A stretch of DNA of 64,000 nt from Bordetella avium (GTDB lineage Bacteria > Pseudomonadota > Gammaproteobacteria > Burkholderiales > Burkholderiaceae_B). The notes beneath the pieces were generated by a model, which saw only the letters and a program-made list of their open reading frames with translations, was not told the DNA's origin and ran no database searches. Of this stretch, positions 30,227 through 40,655 are shown one piece after another (positions within the stretch are counted from its first letter, which is position 1; every line of letters begins with the position of its first letter). The stretch lies in assembly GCF_034424645.1 (NCBI RefSeq), contig NZ_CP139969.1, positions 372,001-436,000 on the forward strand, written 5' to 3'. A program made the position numbers and the translations under genes.

Positions 30227-33200
30227 TTCTGTCAGCGCCCTTTATCGTCAGGCCTGTCGCCACGACTTTGCTGGCGCTGGCCGTCGTGCTGGCGGGCATT
30301 CTGTCCTTCCGCCTGCTGCCGGTTGCGCCGCTGCCGCAGGTGGATATTCCCACCATCTCGGTGACAGCCAGTCTGCCGGGCGCCAGCCCGGAAACCATGG
30401 CGTCCAGCGTGGCAACCCCGCTGGAGCGTTCATTGGGCAGTATCGCCGGCGTCACCGAAATGACCTCGCGCAGCACCCAGGGCTCTACCCGCATCACCCT
30501 ACAGTTTGATCTGTCGCGTGATATCGACGGCGCTGCGCGCGATGTGCAGGCCGCGATTAACGCTGCCCGTTCGCTCTTGCCGACCAGTCTGCGCAGCAAC
30601 CCGACCTATCACAAGGCCAACCCCTCCGCCGCGCCCATCATGACGCTGGCGATGACGTCTCAGACGCTCACGCAGGGGCAGCTCTATGATCTGGCCTCGA
30701 CCGTCATTGCGCAGAAGCTCTCGCAGGTGAGCGGTGTGGGCGAGGTGACGGTGGGCGGCAGTTCCTTGCCCGCCGTGCGAGTGAGCCTGATTCCTGGGGC
30801 GCTGGCGAATCGCGGGGTGTCGCTCGATCAGGTGCGTCAGACACTGGCGAATGCCAATGCGCAACGCCCCAAGGGGGTGCTGGAAAACGACGAGTTTCAT
30901 TGGCAAATCATGGCCAGTGATCAACTCAGCCGCGCAGAGCAATATCGTCCACTCATTGTGGCCTGGGTCGATGGGGCGGCGGTGCGCCTGTCGGATGTCG
31001 CCACGGTTGAAGACTCGGTCGAGGATCTGTTTCAGACCGGGTTTTACAACAACGAAAAGGCGATTCTGCTGATCGTGCGGCGTCAGGCGGATGCCAACAT
31101 CATCGAAACCGTCGACGCGGTGCGGGAGCAGCTACCACAACTGGCCGCCTTGCTGCCGGCGGATGTCAATCTGTTGGTGGCGCAAGACCGCACTCCCAGC
31201 ATTCGCGCTTCTTTGCATGAGGCGGAGTTGACGCTGCTGATCGCAGTGGGCCTGGTGGTGATGGTGGTGCTGTTGTTCCTGCGTCGTTGGCGCGCGGCCA
31301 TCATTCCTTCGCTGGCGGTGCCGGTGTCCCTGGTCGGCACCTTCTGCATCATGTATTTGTGCGGTTATACGCTCAATACCATTTCTCTCATGGCGCTGAT
31401 CGTGGCGACTGGCTTCGTCGTTGACGACGCCATCGTGGTGGTGGAGAACATCATGCGCCACATCGAGCAGGGAGCCTCGCCCATGCGGGCCGCCTTGCGC
31501 GGCTCGCGTGAGGTCGGCTTTACGGTGCTTTCCATGAGTCTGTCGCTCGTGGCGGTGTTCATTCCCATTCTGCTCATGGGCGGGGTCGTGGGGCGTCTGT
31601 TTCGCGAGTTCGCCGTGACCCTGTCGGCTGCCATCGGCGTCTCGCTCGTCGTGTCATTGACGCTGACGCCGATGATGTGCGCCCGCCTGCTTAGGCCCGA
31701 AAAGGAAACCCTTGCTCAGGGGCGCCGGGCGAGCCTGGGTGCGGCGTTCGCCCGCCTTTTCGAGCGTATGTGCGAGGGCTATGGGCGATCCTTGCGTTGG
31801 GCCCTGAACCACGGCCGCTTGATGATGCTCATGTTGCTGGCCACTATCGCCCTGAATTTTTATCTGTATTCCGTGATCCCCAAGGGTTTTATGCCGCAGC
31901 AGGATACCGGCCAGTTGCTGGGTTTTTTCCGGGTTGATCAGGGCACTTCGTTTCAGGCCACGGTGCCCAAGCTGGAGTATTTCCGCAAAGTCATCCAGGC
32001 CGATCCGGCCGTGCAAAGCATTACGGCCTATTCCGGCGGGCGTGGCGGCAGCAACAGCAGTTTCATGCAGATACAGCTAAAGCCGCTGGATGAGCGCGGC
32101 GTGAGCGCCAACGAGGTTATCAACCGGCTGCGGGGCCGTTTACTGCGCGATCCGGGCGCTCAGGTCTTTCTGGTGTCGCAGCAGGATATACGCATAGGCG
32201 GCCGGCAGAGCACGGGCTCTTATGACTACACGCTGATGTCGGGCGACCTGGCGCTGCTGCGCACCTGGATGCCCAAAGTGCAGCGCGCGATGGCCGAGCT
32301 GCCTGAGCTGACCGATGTGGATGCCGACGTTGAAGACAAAGGCAGGCAGATCAACCTCGTTATTGACCGAGAGGCGGCCACGCGCCTAGGCATCAATATG
32401 TCCACCATTGCGTCGGTGCTGAACAACTCTTTCAGCCAGCGCCAGGTGTCGGTGATGTATGGTCCCCTCAACCAATACCATGTGGTGATGGGGGTGGACC
32501 CTCGGTTTGCCGAGGATGCCGAGTCGCTCAAGCAGCTCAATGTGGTGGCCGCTGACGGCAAGACGGTGCCGCTGGCCGCCTTTGCACGGCTGGAGGTGGG
32601 CAACACACCGCTTAGCGTGAGCCATCAAGGCCTGTTCGTGGCCGACACGATTTCGTTTTCGACAGCGCCAGGCGTGTCATTGGAGCAGGCCACGCAGGCC
32701 ATCGATGCGGCCGTGGCCCGCATCGGCTTGCCCTCCGACCAGATTCAAGCCGGTTTTCAGGGAACGGCCGCCGAGTTGCAGAAAACCCTGTCGCGTCAAC
32801 CCTGGCTGATTCTGGCGGCGCTGGTGGCCATGTATATCGTCTTGGGCATGCTGTACGAGAGCCTGGTGCATCCGCTCACGATTCTTTCGACCTTGCCTTC
32901 GGCAGGCATCGGCGCCCTGCTTGCGCTCATGGAGCTGAATACCGAGTTCACCCTGATCGCCCTCATCGGGGTGTTTCTGCTGATCGGTATTGTCAAAAAG
33001 AACGCCATCATGATGGTGGACTTCGCCCTGGAGGCTCAGCGCAAAGAAAAGCTGGCGCCCCGTGAGGCGATCTACCAGGCCTGCTTGACGCGTTTCCGGC
33101 CCATCATGATGACCACGATGGCCGCCATTTTCGGGGCCCTGCCCCTGATGCTGGCGACCGGCGCAGGGGTGGAAATGCGCCGGCCCTTGGGGATCACCAT

Positions 33201-33333
33201 TGTTGGCGGCCTGGTGTTGAGTCAGATTCTGACGCTCTACACCACTCCCGTGGTGTATCTCTACCTGGACCGTTTCCGCCTGTGGGCCAAAGGCCGGTTC
33301 TCGGCGCGCCATTCTGGAACTGAACACTCATGA
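30223..33333 (+). CDS. mdtC: RND efflux transporter, MdtC/MuxC-like
   Basis: Second RND pump, 1036 residues. The start [20 protein letters not shown] fits MdtC exactly; the much longer open frame upstream lies out of frame inside mdtB and is spurious. The proton-relay pair is D401-D402 in [13 protein letters not shown], and the second-half motif is [20 protein letters not shown]. It is overlapped by mdtB at its start and by the outer-membrane factor gene at its stop (ATGA both times), so all three are translationally coupled. Confidence 0.96.
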   Translation: MILSAPFIVRPVATTLLALAVVLAGILSFRLLPVAPLPQVDIPTISVTASLPGASPETMASSVATPLERSLGSIAGVTEMTSRSTQGSTRITLQFDLSRDIDGAARDVQAAINAARSLLPTSLRSNPTYHKANPSAAPIMTLAMTSQTLTQGQLYDLASTVIAQKLSQVSGVGEVTVGGSSLPAVRVSLIPGALANRGVSLDQVRQTLANANAQRPKGVLENDEFHWQIMASDQLSRAEQYRPLIVAWVDGAAVRLSDVATVEDSVEDLFQTGFYNNEKAILLIVRRQADANIIETVDAVREQLPQLAALLPADVNLLVAQDRTPSIRASLHEAELTLLIAVGLVVMVVLLFLRRWRAAIIPSLAVPVSLVGTFCIMYLCGYTLNTISLMALIVATGFVVDDAIVVVENIMRHIEQGASPMRAALRGSREVGFTVLSMSLSLVAVFIPILLMGGVVGRLFREFAVTLSAAIGVSLVVSLTLTPMMCARLLRPEKETLAQGRRASLGAAFARLFERMCEGYGRSLRWALNHGRLMMLMLLATIALNFYLYSVIPKGFMPQQDTGQLLGFFRVDQGTSFQATVPKLEYFRKVIQADPAVQSITAYSGGRGGSNSSFMQIQLKPLDERGVSANEVINRLRGRLLRDPGAQVFLVSQQDIRIGGRQSTGSYDYTLMSGDLALLRTWMPKVQRAMAELPELTDVDADVEDKGRQINLVIDREAATRLGINMSTIASVLNNSFSQRQVSVMYGPLNQYHVVMGVDPRFAEDAESLKQLNVVAADGKTVPLAAFARLEVGNTPLSVSHQGLFVADTISFSTAPGVSLEQATQAIDAAVARIGLPSDQIQAGFQGTAAELQKTLSRQPWLILAALVAMYIVLGMLYESLVHPLTILSTLPSAGIGALLALMELNTEFTLIALIGVFLLIGIVKKNAIMMVDFALEAQRKEKLAPREAIYQACLTRFRPIMMTTMAAIFGALPLMLATGAGVEMRRPLGITIVGGLVLSQILTLYTTPVVYLYLDRFRLWAKGRFSARHSGTEHS

Positions 33334-34766
33334 AGCTTATGTCTTTTCTTCCGCGCCTGTTGCCGTTGACCCTGCTTCTTGCTTTGGCGGGCTGTGCTGT
33401 GGGCCCGGATTACCAGCGGCCGGAGATCGATGTCGGGACGGCGTACAAGGACGACCCGCAAAGCCTGCCGGGATGGCAGCCCGCGCAGCCGGCCGATGCC
33501 GCCGCCCGGGGGCAATGGTGGCGTATTTATGGTGATCCGGTGCTCGATGGCCTGATGACGCGGCTGGAGGCCGCCAACCAGACCATTGCGCAGGCCGAAG
33601 CCAACTACCGTCAAGCCCAGGCGCTGGTTGGCGTGGCGCGCTCGGGCTTTTTCCCGACGGTGGGCGCCAATGCCGGCGTGACGCGCTCGTCATCCTCATC
33701 GGGTGGTGTGAGTAATCAATACGCCTTGAGCGGGAATGTGAGCTGGGAAGCCGATCTTTGGGGCAGGCTGCGGCGTGAGCTGGAATCCAGCCGCGCCAGC
33801 GAAGAGGCTGTTGCCGCGGATCTGGCCGCCACACGCCTATCCGCCGAGGCGGCGCTGGCCCAGAACTATATGCAGCTGCGCGTGCTCGATGAGCAAAAGC
33901 GTTTGCTGCAGGCAACCGTGCAGGCCTACGAGCGCTCGCTGACCTTGACGCGCAATCGCTACGAGGCGGGTGTGGCGGGCAAGTCCGATGTGGCCGTTGC
34001 GCAGACGCAACTGGAAAGTACGCGAGCGCAATTGGTGGATCTGGACTGGCAGCGCGGGCAGTACGAAAACGCGATTGCCGTGTTGATCGGGGTGGCGCCT
34101 TCTCAGTTCGCCTTGCCGCCCGAGCCTTTTACACAGCAATTGCCGCAGATTCCGCTAGGCCTGCCCTCCGCGTTATTGCAGCGTCGCCCGGACGTGGCGG
34201 CGGCCGAGCGCCGCGTCGCTGCCGCGAATGCCAAGATCGGTGTCGCCCAGGCGGCCTGGTTTCCGGATCTGACCCTGTCGGCCTCTGGCGGATTCCGTGA
34301 TGGCCAGTTTGCTCAGTGGCTGACTGCGCCGGCGCGGTTTTGGTCGCTGGGTCCGGCCCTGGCCATGACGATTTTTGATGGCGGCGCACGCGAAGCCCAG
34401 ATTGCGTCTGCGCGTGCGGGGTACGACAGCCAGGCCGCCGCCTATCGCCAGGCGGTGTTGATGGCCTTGCGCGAGGTGGAAGACTATCTGGTCCAACTGC
34501 GTGTGCTAGGGCAGGAGCAGGATGTGCAGCGCAGAGCCCTGGAGTCGGCGCGAGAGTCGCTCAGGCTGACGCGCAACCAATATGAAGCCGGGCTGGTGGA
34601 CTATCTCAATGTGGCCGTTGTCGAGGCCTCGGCCTTGTCTAATGAGCGTAATGCCATCAGCCTTCTGGGTAGCCGCCTGATCGCCAGTGTGCAACTGGTG
34701 GCCGCGCTGGGCGGCGGATGGGAGGGGCTGGGCGGCGGCGTCAAGGATACTGAATCGAAAAATTGA
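33330..34766 (+). CDS. RND efflux outer-membrane factor (OprM/NodT-type lipoprotein)
   Basis: Outer-membrane channel of the efflux system, 478 residues. A lipoprotein signal ends in ALAGC (C22), followed by the family start AVGPDYQRP. Two OEP repeats are seen, with [38 protein letters not shown] and [20 protein letters not shown]. The second repeat ends in [18 protein letters not shown]. It completes an adaptor-RND-RND-channel operon as in MuxABC-OpmB. Its last 26 bases overlap the end of the convergent fimbrial gene. Confidence 0.95.
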   Translation: MKLMSFLPRLLPLTLLLALAGCAVGPDYQRPEIDVGTAYKDDPQSLPGWQPAQPADAAARGQWWRIYGDPVLDGLMTRLEAANQTIAQAEANYRQAQALVGVARSGFFPTVGANAGVTRSSSSSGGVSNQYALSGNVSWEADLWGRLRRELESSRASEEAVAADLAATRLSAEAALAQNYMQLRVLDEQKRLLQATVQAYERSLTLTRNRYEAGVAGKSDVAVAQTQLESTRAQLVDLDWQRGQYENAIAVLIGVAPSQFALPPEPFTQQLPQIPLGLPSALLQRRPDVAAAERRVAAANAKIGVAQAAWFPDLTLSASGGFRDGQFAQWLTAPARFWSLGPALAMTIFDGGAREAQIASARAGYDSQAAAYRQAVLMALREVEDYLVQLRVLGQEQDVQRRALESARESLRLTRNQYEAGLVDYLNVAVVEASALSNERNAISLLGSRLIASVQLVAALGGGWEGLGGGVKDTESKN

Positions 34767-35337
34767 CGTAAGTCACCAGTTTTCCTGCGCTGACAGGCCC
34801 ATTGCCGGTTTTGATATACCGTGCCTTGTAGGTCAGCGTGGCAGAACTGTCTGCCACGCCTGGGAGGGTGGCGCCATGGCCGCTGGGAGTGGCTTTATCT
34901 GTCAGGGCGATGGGTGTGCCATCGGCGGCCGTGATCTGGATCTGAACATTGTCCCGCACCGCACCCAGGGCGGACGGCATTTCGTTGGCGGGCGTGCTGA
35001 TGCTGGCTGAGCTTGAGTACGCCTTGAGGTTGCCGGTGCCGAAGTCGCTGGTCGGGCCCGGTTCGAATGCGACATCGACCGTGCCGCGAAAATTTTCCGG
35101 ACATTTGGACAGCGTGATGGTGAAGGGCGTGTCGCCTGCGGTATCGCCTTGGTTTTTGAGCACTGCGGCGTTGATCCGTGGCAATTGAACCAAGAGCGGC
35201 ACGGGCGAGGTGCCGCCATTGATGAGGCATGTTGTTTCTATGACCTCACCGCGCACGGTGATGCTGCGCTGTGTGTCGTTTTGCCCCGCTGCAGTGCCCC
35301 ACGCCAGCAGCATGCAAAACCCTAGAAGCCTCCGCAT
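34741..35337 (-). CDS. Type 1 fimbrial major subunit-like protein (orphan)
   Basis: A 198-residue secreted pilin of the chaperone-usher FimA type. A signal peptide spans about residues 1-18 (RRLLGFCMLLAWGTAAG). The mature protein has the paired cysteines in ETTCLING and LSKCPENF. It ends in a beta-strand, [11 protein letters not shown], with the penultimate tyrosine recognised by chaperones. The ATG at 35337 has GGAG 7 bases upstream; a GTG at 35349 is less likely. No chaperone, usher or tip gene is nearby, so assembly would depend on a distant cluster, as for the dispersed fim subunit genes of Bordetella. The promoter carries a palindrome. Confidence 0.88.
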   Translation of the reverse strand: MRRLLGFCMLLAWGTAAGQNDTQRSITVRGEVIETTCLINGGTSPVPLLVQLPRINAAVLKNQGDTAGDTPFTITLSKCPENFRGTVDVAFEPGPTSDFGTGNLKAYSSSASISTPANEMPSALGAVRDNVQIQITAADGTPIALTDKATPSGHGATLPGVADSSATLTYKARYIKTGNGPVSAGKLVTYVNFSIQYP

Positions 35338-35352
35338 TGCAATCTCCACACT

Positions 35353-35385
35353 CGAACAGTGCAGTATGGCGCCGTACTGCGTTCG
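35353..35385. promoter_or_regulatory. Palindrome in the fimbrial gene promoter
   Basis: GCAGTATGGC (35361-35370) and GCCGTACTGC (35371-35380) form a contiguous inverted repeat with one mismatch. Outer arms CGAAC (35353-35357) and GTTCG (35381-35385) extend it after a three-base bulge. It starts 16 bases upstream of the fimbrial ATG. No T-run follows on the minus strand, so it is more likely an operator or leader hairpin than a terminator. Confidence 0.5.
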
Positions 35386-35475
35386 GACATGGCTGCTTTT
35401 TTGAGCTAGATGCCTGCTATCTGAGTTGATGCCCGGCGTTGAATCAGACGCTGGGCGTTATGGTCCTGGTCAATT

Positions 35476-36441
35476 TCAGCCGAGCAAGCCGCGTATGGCG
35501 GCGATGCCATGCGCCCCGTGCTGTTGCGCTTGTGCCAGCGTGGCGGGCGATTGGCCGCCCAAGGCATAGACGGGCAGGCCCGCGTCGCGGTTCGCGGCTT
35601 CGAAACCGTCCCAGCCTAGCGGAATCTGGCCGGGGTGGGTGGCCGTTGCGGCGACGGGGCCGATTACGGCGAAATCGGCCTCAAGCAGGCGGGCCTGGGC
35701 GATTTCGGCGGCCGTGTGGGCGGATACGCCGACCAGATGGCCTTCTGCCAGAGCCGGCCGCGTTTGGCGTGTTGCCGCATCGCGGGCGCGCAAATGCACG
35801 CCGTCGGCCTGCCGCCACCACGTTTCGGGATGCACGCTATTGACCAGCAGGCGGGCACCCGCCTGCCGGCAGCGCTTCAGGGTTTCCTGAAACGCGGCGT
35901 GCAAGTCGGGGGCGGCAGGCCCGCCGGGCCAGCCCGGCTCGCGCCATTGCACCAGTTTCAGGCCCTGCGCCAGCGCCTGCTCCAGACGCGTCAGAAAGGC
36001 AGGCAGTGCAGCGGGCGAGCCTGCCGAGCTAATGCCATAGGCAGTGGGAAGGCGCAGCCAGCGCAAGGGCGGCAACGTGGCGGGCAGCAGCTCGCCCACC
36101 TTGGCCGCCTGTTGCGGATCGACCCAGGCTAGCTGCTGGTTCTCCAGGCCCCGAGGTTCGCCCGTCCAGCCCGTTACGAAGCAGAAGGCCAGGCGGACGG
36201 TGGTGTGCGGATAGACGTGAACATAGCTCACCCAGCGTCGTGACTCGGTGACCGTGATGCCGATTTCTTCCTGAAGTTCACGAGCCAGTGCCTGGAGCAC
36301 GGTTTCACCCGGCTCCAGCTTGCCGCCTGGCAGTTCCCACCAGCCCGACCAGGGCTTGCCTTCGGGGCGCTGGCCCAGCAGGAGTTGCCCATCAGGGCGC
36401 AGGATCAGGCCGGCGGCGACATCGATGATTTTGTCAGACAT
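35476..36441 (-). CDS. Nudix (MutT-like) hydrolase fused to a ThiE-like TIM-barrel domain
   Basis: A 321-residue fusion. Residues 1-130 form a MutT-type Nudix domain with the complete box [20 protein letters not shown] (residues 39-58), followed by IG, able to hydrolyse oxidised nucleotides such as 8-oxo-dGTP. From about residue 145 a thiamine-phosphate-synthase-like barrel follows ([55 protein letters not shown]). Such MutT-ThiE fusions are common in gammaproteobacteria and betaproteobacteria, and the role of the second domain is unclear. A separate ordinary thiE lies at 60205. The ATG at 36441 is inside the end of the DUF815 gene (8-base overlap); the longer open frame upstream is an out-of-frame shadow. 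Confidence 0.9.
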   Translation of the reverse strand: MSDKIIDVAAGLILRPDGQLLLGQRPEGKPWSGWWELPGGKLEPGETVLQALARELQEEIGITVTESRRWVSYVHVYPHTTVRLAFCFVTGWTGEPRGLENQQLAWVDPQQAAKVGELLPATLPPLRWLRLPTAYGISSAGSPAALPAFLTRLEQALAQGLKLVQWREPGWPGGPAAPDLHAAFQETLKRCRQAGARLLVNSVHPETWWRQADGVHLRARDAATRQTRPALAEGHLVGVSAHTAAEIAQARLLEADFAVIGPVAATATHPGQIPLGWDGFEAANRDAGLPVYALGGQSPATLAQAQQHGAHGIAAIRGLLG

Positions 36442-37318
36442 GGCGAGCTGCCCAGTCGCGTGCGAATTGGAGGGCCACCCGGCCCGAACGCGAGCCGCGT
36501 TCGAGCGCCCATTGCAGGGCTTCGGTGCGCGAGGCTGCGATCTGGTCGGCGGGACAGTTGAGTTCGCGCAGCCAGTGGTAGACGATGTCCAGATAGTCGT
36601 CCTGCTTGAAAGGGTAGAACGACAGCCACAGGCCGAAGCGTTCGGACAAGGAGATTTTTTCCTCGACCGTTTCGCCAGGATGGATTTCCCCATCGGACTG
36701 ATGTTTGGCCTGGAGGTTCTCGCTCATGTATTCCGGCATGAGATGACGGCGGTTGGATGTGGCGTAGATCAGCAGGTTGTCGCCCCCTGCGGCGACCGAA
36801 CCGTCGAGCACGGACTTCAGGGCCTTGTAGCCGGCCTCGCCCTCTTCGAAGGACAGGTCATCGCAGAACACGATGAAACGTTCGGGACGGCTGGCAACCC
36901 GCTCGACGATCTCGGGCAGATCGCCCAGATCGCTTTTATCGACCTCGATCAGGCGCAGGCCCTGATCGCCGTAGGCGGCCAGCATGGCCTTGACCAGGGA
37001 GCTCTTGCCGGTGCCGCGCGCGCCGGTCATCAGCACGTTATTGGCCGGCTTTTTCTCCAGAAACTGGCGGGTGTTGCGGTCGATGATGTCTTTCTGGCGG
37101 TCAATGTGCTGCAAGTCGCCGGTCTGGATGCGCGCCACATGGCGTACGGCGTCCAGCCAGCCGCGCGAGCCGCGTTTGCGCCAGCGGTAGGCGTGGGCCT
37201 GCCAGTCGATATCGGGCGGGGCGGGAGGCAGCCAGGCCTCGAGTTGCGCCAGCACCCGCTCGGCGCGGGCCATCAGTTGGGTGAGATCAGTAGCAGTCAC
37301 GTCAATTCCTAGGGGCAT
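36434..37318 (-). CDS. DUF815 family AAA-type ATPase
   Basis: A 294-residue cytoplasmic P-loop ATPase. Walker A is [16 protein letters not shown] near residues 98-113 and Walker B is [16 protein letters not shown] near 147-162. A sensor-like region [17 protein letters not shown] follows. A short C-terminal lid ([20 protein letters not shown]) follows. DUF815 proteins are widespread and of unknown cellular role. It is upstream of and overlaps the Nudix-ThiE fusion by 8 bases, so the two are co-translated. Confidence 0.9.
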   Translation of the reverse strand: MPLGIDVTATDLTQLMARAERVLAQLEAWLPPAPPDIDWQAHAYRWRKRGSRGWLDAVRHVARIQTGDLQHIDRQKDIIDRNTRQFLEKKPANNVLMTGARGTGKSSLVKAMLAAYGDQGLRLIEVDKSDLGDLPEIVERVASRPERFIVFCDDLSFEEGEAGYKALKSVLDGSVAAGGDNLLIYATSNRRHLMPEYMSENLQAKHQSDGEIHPGETVEEKISLSERFGLWLSFYPFKQDDYLDIVYHWLRELNCPADQIAASRTEALQWALERGSRSGRVALQFARDWAARHV

Positions 37319-37430
37319 CGCTTACGCACAACAAAGGCGCGGTCTGTGGAAGACGCCGGCGCTGGCCAGGAGCTTGCAAAGGATGCGGCGGCGGCCGTGC
37401 GCCGCAGGGGTAAGCACGCGGCGCAGGGGG

Positions 37431-37451
37431 GAACGGGCCGCAGGCCCGTTC
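37431..37451 (-). terminator. Hairpin downstream of argJ
   Basis: GAACGGGCC and GGCCCGTTC form a perfect 9-bp stem with a three-base loop, 13 bases past the argJ stop. There is no clear T-run, so termination may be inefficient; the 145-base gap to the DUF815 gene shows nothing else. Confidence 0.5.
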
Positions 37452-37463
37452 TGTCAGGGCGAA

Positions 37464-38690
37464 TCAGGAGCGGTAGTCGGCGTTGATGCTGACGTACTCG
37501 TGCGAGAAGTCGCAGGTGTATACGGTATCAGCGATCTGGCCGCGGCCCAGGGCGATACGCACCAGGATTTCGGCCTGTTTCATGACCTGTTGGCCGTCTT
37601 CTTCGCGGTAGTCGGGGTTGCGTCCGCCGTCCTTGGCGACCAACACGTCATTCAGCCACAAGCGCAGTTTGGCGGTGTCGAGGTCATCGATGCCGGCATA
37701 GCCGATGGCGGCCAGAATGCGGCCCAGGTTGGGGTCCGAGGCGTAGAAAGCGGTCTTGACCAGGGGCGAATGGGCTACGGCATAGGCGACCTTCAGGGCC
37801 TCCTCGGTGTTGCTGGCTTCTTCGACGCGCACGGTGATGAATTTGGTGGCGCCTTCGGCATCGCGGACGATTTTCTGGGCCAGATCGGCGGAGGCTTCCG
37901 CCATGGCCTGGCGCAATGCGGCGTAATCGGCGTCGTTGACGCTGTTGACCTGCAGGCCCGATTTCCCCGTGGCGATGACGATGAAAGAGTCGTTGGTCGA
38001 GGTGTCGCCGTCGATGGTGATGCGGTTGAACGATTGGTCGGCCAGTTCGCGCGCCAGGGTTTCGAGCAGGGGCTGGGCGATGCCGGCGTCAGTGGCAAGA
38101 AAACTCAGCATGGTCGCCATATTGGGGCGGATCATGCCCGCGCCCTTGCTGATGCCGGTGAGGGTGACGGTCTTGCCGCCGATCTCGACGCGGCGTGAAT
38201 AAATTTTGGGCAGGGTGTCGGTGGTCATGATGCCGTGCGCGGCATTGAACCATTCGTTATTGCCCAAGGCTGCGATGGCCTTGGGCAGGCCGGCGACCAG
38301 GCGATCCAAGGGCAGCGGCTCGAGGATGACCCCGGTCGAGAACGGCAGCACCTGCTCGGCGGGGACGCCCAGCAGCTTGCCCAATTCGGCGCAGCTGTCT
38401 TTGGCAATGTTCAGGCCGGACTCTCCCGTGCCTGCATTGGCGTTACCCGTGTTGATGACCAGTGCGCGGATCGGGCCGCCCAGGGCGAGATGCGCTTTGC
38501 TGACCTGAACCGGCGCGGCGCAAAAGCGGTTACGCGTGAATACGCCCGCCACCGAGGCGCCCGGCGCGATACGGAAAACGGTCAGGTCGCGGCGGTTGGC
38601 CTTGCGGATACCCGCTTCGGTTACACCGATTTCGACACCGGCGACGGGAAAAATTTCGGACTCGGAAGGAATCTGGAGATTAACGGCCAT
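37464..38690 (-). CDS. argJ: Bifunctional glutamate N-acetyltransferase/ornithine acetyltransferase ArgJ
   Basis: ArgJ recycles the acetyl group from N-acetylornithine to glutamate in arginine synthesis. The 408-residue precursor self-cleaves before a threonine nucleophile, here T193 in the conserved NMATMLSF motif after KGAGMIRP. Other family blocks are [28 protein letters not shown] and [16 protein letters not shown] hairpin, GCTGCCC/GGGCAGC (38717-38736), lies just upstream of the start. No other arg gene is adjacent. Confidence 0.97.
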   Translation of the reverse strand: MAVNLQIPSESEIFPVAGVEIGVTEAGIRKANRRDLTVFRIAPGASVAGVFTRNRFCAAPVQVSKAHLALGGPIRALVINTGNANAGTGESGLNIAKDSCAELGKLLGVPAEQVLPFSTGVILEPLPLDRLVAGLPKAIAALGNNEWFNAAHGIMTTDTLPKIYSRRVEIGGKTVTLTGISKGAGMIRPNMATMLSFLATDAGIAQPLLETLARELADQSFNRITIDGDTSTNDSFIVIATGKSGLQVNSVNDADYAALRQAMAEASADLAQKIVRDAEGATKFITVRVEEASNTEEALKVAYAVAHSPLVKTAFYASDPNLGRILAAIGYAGIDDLDTAKLRLWLNDVLVAKDGGRNPDYREEDGQQVMKQAEILVRIALGRGQIADTVYTCDFSHEYVSINADYRS

Positions 38691-38778
38691 GTGGGTAGGT
38701 CTCGCTAGGCTGGGCGGCTGCCCGGGTTTGGGCAGCGGTCAAACCGGTATTATCCCACCGCTTGGGTGTATGGGGGTG

Positions 38779-39774
38779 TCAGGGCCCGAGCCGCACGCTG
38801 GCGACATCCAGCACGCCGGCCTCGCGGTTGCTCAGCACGGATCGCACCGTGCCGTCGGGCGCCTGTAGTACCGATTTGCCGGCGGCGATTTCGCTGCCGC
38901 CTGCCCGGTGGGCGCTGCGTCCGCGGGAAGGCGAGAGTAGAAGGTCGCCGGGCTGTGCGCCGGGCACCTTGGCGCCGGCCGCCGAGACGCGGGTGCCGGC
39001 AGGGTAGGTGACGTCGCCCAGCACCGACTCGTGCGCCAGCAGGCCTTCAAAGTGGGTGCGTCGGTGCCCGCCATCAAGGCGTACGTCGGCCTTGAGAAGG
39101 TCCAGACCCTCTACGCGCAAGCTTTCGCTGCCGCCGGTGCGCAGCAGCCAGCCTTCCGGGGTGGCTGTGAGCCAGGTGCCGGCGGGCAGATTTTGTTCCT
39201 CGATGCGGTTGCCGCTGGCCAGGTGACAGCTTGAAAACTCGGGTTGGCTGCCTCGTAGCCGAAACTCGGCCTTATGCCCCCGGCTGCATAGCCAGCCGGC
39301 GATGGTTTCGTTGCCCGCCAGCGCCAGCGACCAGGAGGCAGAGGTGCCGGCGGCGTCGAAATGGCGCAGCAGCCGTTCTGCTTTGACGCCGGCTACCGGG
39401 GTGGGAACCGGGAAGCGGGCTTCTTCGAAGCTTTCCGGGTCATCTTGCTTGCGCAGCCGCAGCTCGGTGCCCGCCGGCATGGCGACACCGGCCAGATTGC
39501 GGGCTTGGGCCAGCACGGTGCGCAATGCCGCGTCGGCGCGCGCCAGCCTTTGGCTGTCCAGCCAGTGGCTAAGCTGCTGATAAGGAAAGACGGCGCCGCC
39601 CACGGCCAGCATGGCCATCAGCACGGAGTCCAGTTTGCGATGGTCGCTCAGCCACCAGCGCGCGTCACGGCTGCGCGCCAGGCTGGCCGCCCAGGTCAGC
39701 AGGGTCGCCAGGCAGACCAGCGACAGCGCCATGGTCACGTAAAAATTACCGCCAGGAAGGGATACCGGAATCAT
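38779..39774 (-). CDS. Membrane-anchored protein of unknown function
   Basis: A 331-residue protein. Two hydrophobic segments lie near the N-terminus (VTMALSLVCLATLLTWAASL at about 14-33 and VLMAMLAVGGAVFPY at about 50-64), then a long soluble region, probably periplasmic. In the soluble part the phrase PAGT recurs at least three times (MPAGTELRLRK, LPAGTWLTAT, YPAGTRVSAAG), suggesting repeated beta units. I do not recognise the family. The ATG at 39774 is chosen; a GTG at 39804 would add 10 residues. It lies between argJ and the MarR gene on the same strand. Confidence 0.7.
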   Translation of the reverse strand: MIPVSLPGGNFYVTMALSLVCLATLLTWAASLARSRDARWWLSDHRKLDSVLMAMLAVGGAVFPYQQLSHWLDSQRLARADAALRTVLAQARNLAGVAMPAGTELRLRKQDDPESFEEARFPVPTPVAGVKAERLLRHFDAAGTSASWSLALAGNETIAGWLCSRGHKAEFRLRGSQPEFSSCHLASGNRIEEQNLPAGTWLTATPEGWLLRTGGSESLRVEGLDLLKADVRLDGGHRRTHFEGLLAHESVLGDVTYPAGTRVSAAGAKVPGAQPGDLLLSPSRGRSAHRAGGSEIAAGKSVLQAPDGTVRSVLSNREAGVLDVASVRLGP

Positions 39775-39821
39775 GCCGATAATTATGCGCTTTCTTGGCG
39801 GCACATGCCCCGGTAGCCTGG

Positions 39822-40307
39822 CTAGTCCTGGCGCTGTCGGGCCACCACACCGAGCTTGAGTTCGCCCAGGGCTTTATAGAGGGTGTTGCGGCTGGACTCG
39901 GGCAGATCGCTGAACATCGATTTGACCCAGGACTCGTGCGCGCGCGCCATGCGCGAGAAGCTCTTTTTCCCTTGCGGAGTGAGTTTGAGCACGGAGCTGC
40001 GGCGGTCGGATTCGACCTTGGTACGGATTACCAGGCCTTCCTTTTCGAGCTGGTCGGTGATGCCGGTGATGTTGCCGTTGGTGACCATCATATGGCGCGA
40101 CAGCTCGCCCATCTTCATGCCTTTGGGCGCACGCTGCAACTGCGCCATCAGGTCGAAGCGGGGCAGGGTGGTGTCGAATTCGGTGCGCAGTCGGCTGCGG
40201 ATTTCGGACTCGATCAGGTTGCAGCAGGTCAGCATGCGCAGCCACAGCCGCAGGGCGTGGTGGTCTTCCGGCGCGGCGCGGCTTTCCAGATCAGGCATGT
40301 CGGTCAT
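39822..40307 (-). CDS. MarR-family transcriptional regulator
   Basis: A 161-residue winged-helix dimeric regulator. The recognition region is MKMGELSRHMMVTNGNITGI followed by TDQLEKEGLVIRT, and the wing contains KVESDRRSSVLKLTPQGKK. Regulators of this kind commonly respond to aromatic acids or their CoA thioesters. It is divergent from the liv-type importer at 40656. A motif in the shared promoter recurs in front of the aminobenzoyl-CoA operon at 49428, so it probably represses both. The ATG at 40307 matches the start of conserved sequence; upstream open frame is non-coding. Confidence 0.88.
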   Translation of the reverse strand: MTDMPDLESRAAPEDHHALRLWLRMLTCCNLIESEIRSRLRTEFDTTLPRFDLMAQLQRAPKGMKMGELSRHMMVTNGNITGITDQLEKEGLVIRTKVESDRRSSVLKLTPQGKKSFSRMARAHESWVKSMFSDLPESSRNTLYKALGELKLGVVARQRQD

Positions 40308-40655
40308 GGCGGTTTCGGGAAGGTTTTGAGAGGTGGCAAGCCTGGCTTGGTAGGGATGGCTTGAGTAAGCCCGGGATGTCGGGTACTGTCGCGCGTGCGC
40401 CTTGCGGGGCGTAATCCAGTCGGTGGCGATAGGGCATGGTATCGATGTTTTTCTGATCATAGCCTGGGGCAAACCCTAGACTTGTTTTAGCGAATACTTT
40501 AAACCTAAACTATGCCGGATGCCAGTTTCTTATCCGGACCGGAGCGCGCCAGCGTGGGATCGCAGCGCAAAGCAGCTGATTGCATCGACCTGCCAGCAAC
40601 AACAGAACGCCGAAAAACAATACCTCTGCCGCGCGACAGCGTAAGGAGTTCCACC
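40308..40655. promoter_or_regulatory. Divergent marR/liv promoter region
   Basis: This 348-base gap has no credible gene. The AT-rich part (40470-40515) contains a direct repeat, AAACCCTAGACT (40471-40482) and AAACCTAAACT (40501-40511). Between them TTTAG (40486-40490) faces CTAAA (40505-40509). A weak promoter TTGTTT (40483)-17 bases-TAAACT (40506) overlaps it. AAGGAG at 40644-40649 is the ribosome site of the binding-protein gene. Confidence 0.5.
40498..40513 (+). promoter_or_regulatory. Candidate MarR operator, copy 1
   Basis: TTTAAACCTAAACTAT, identical at 14 of 16 bases to the copy at 49361-49376 with a 10-base exact core CCTAAACTAT. It lies in the divergent promoter of the MarR and liv genes. 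The link to the MarR protein is inferred from position. Confidence 0.5.

Noticed and set aside
35356-35410. The fimbrial promoter palindrome as a transcription terminator
   Set aside because: On the plus strand a T-run lies 15 bases away, but no gene is transcribed into it from that side. On the minus strand no T-run follows the stem.
35338-35475. A phase-variable poly-C promoter as in Bordetella fim genes
   Set aside because: No run of C or G longer than a few bases is present upstream of the fimbrial gene.
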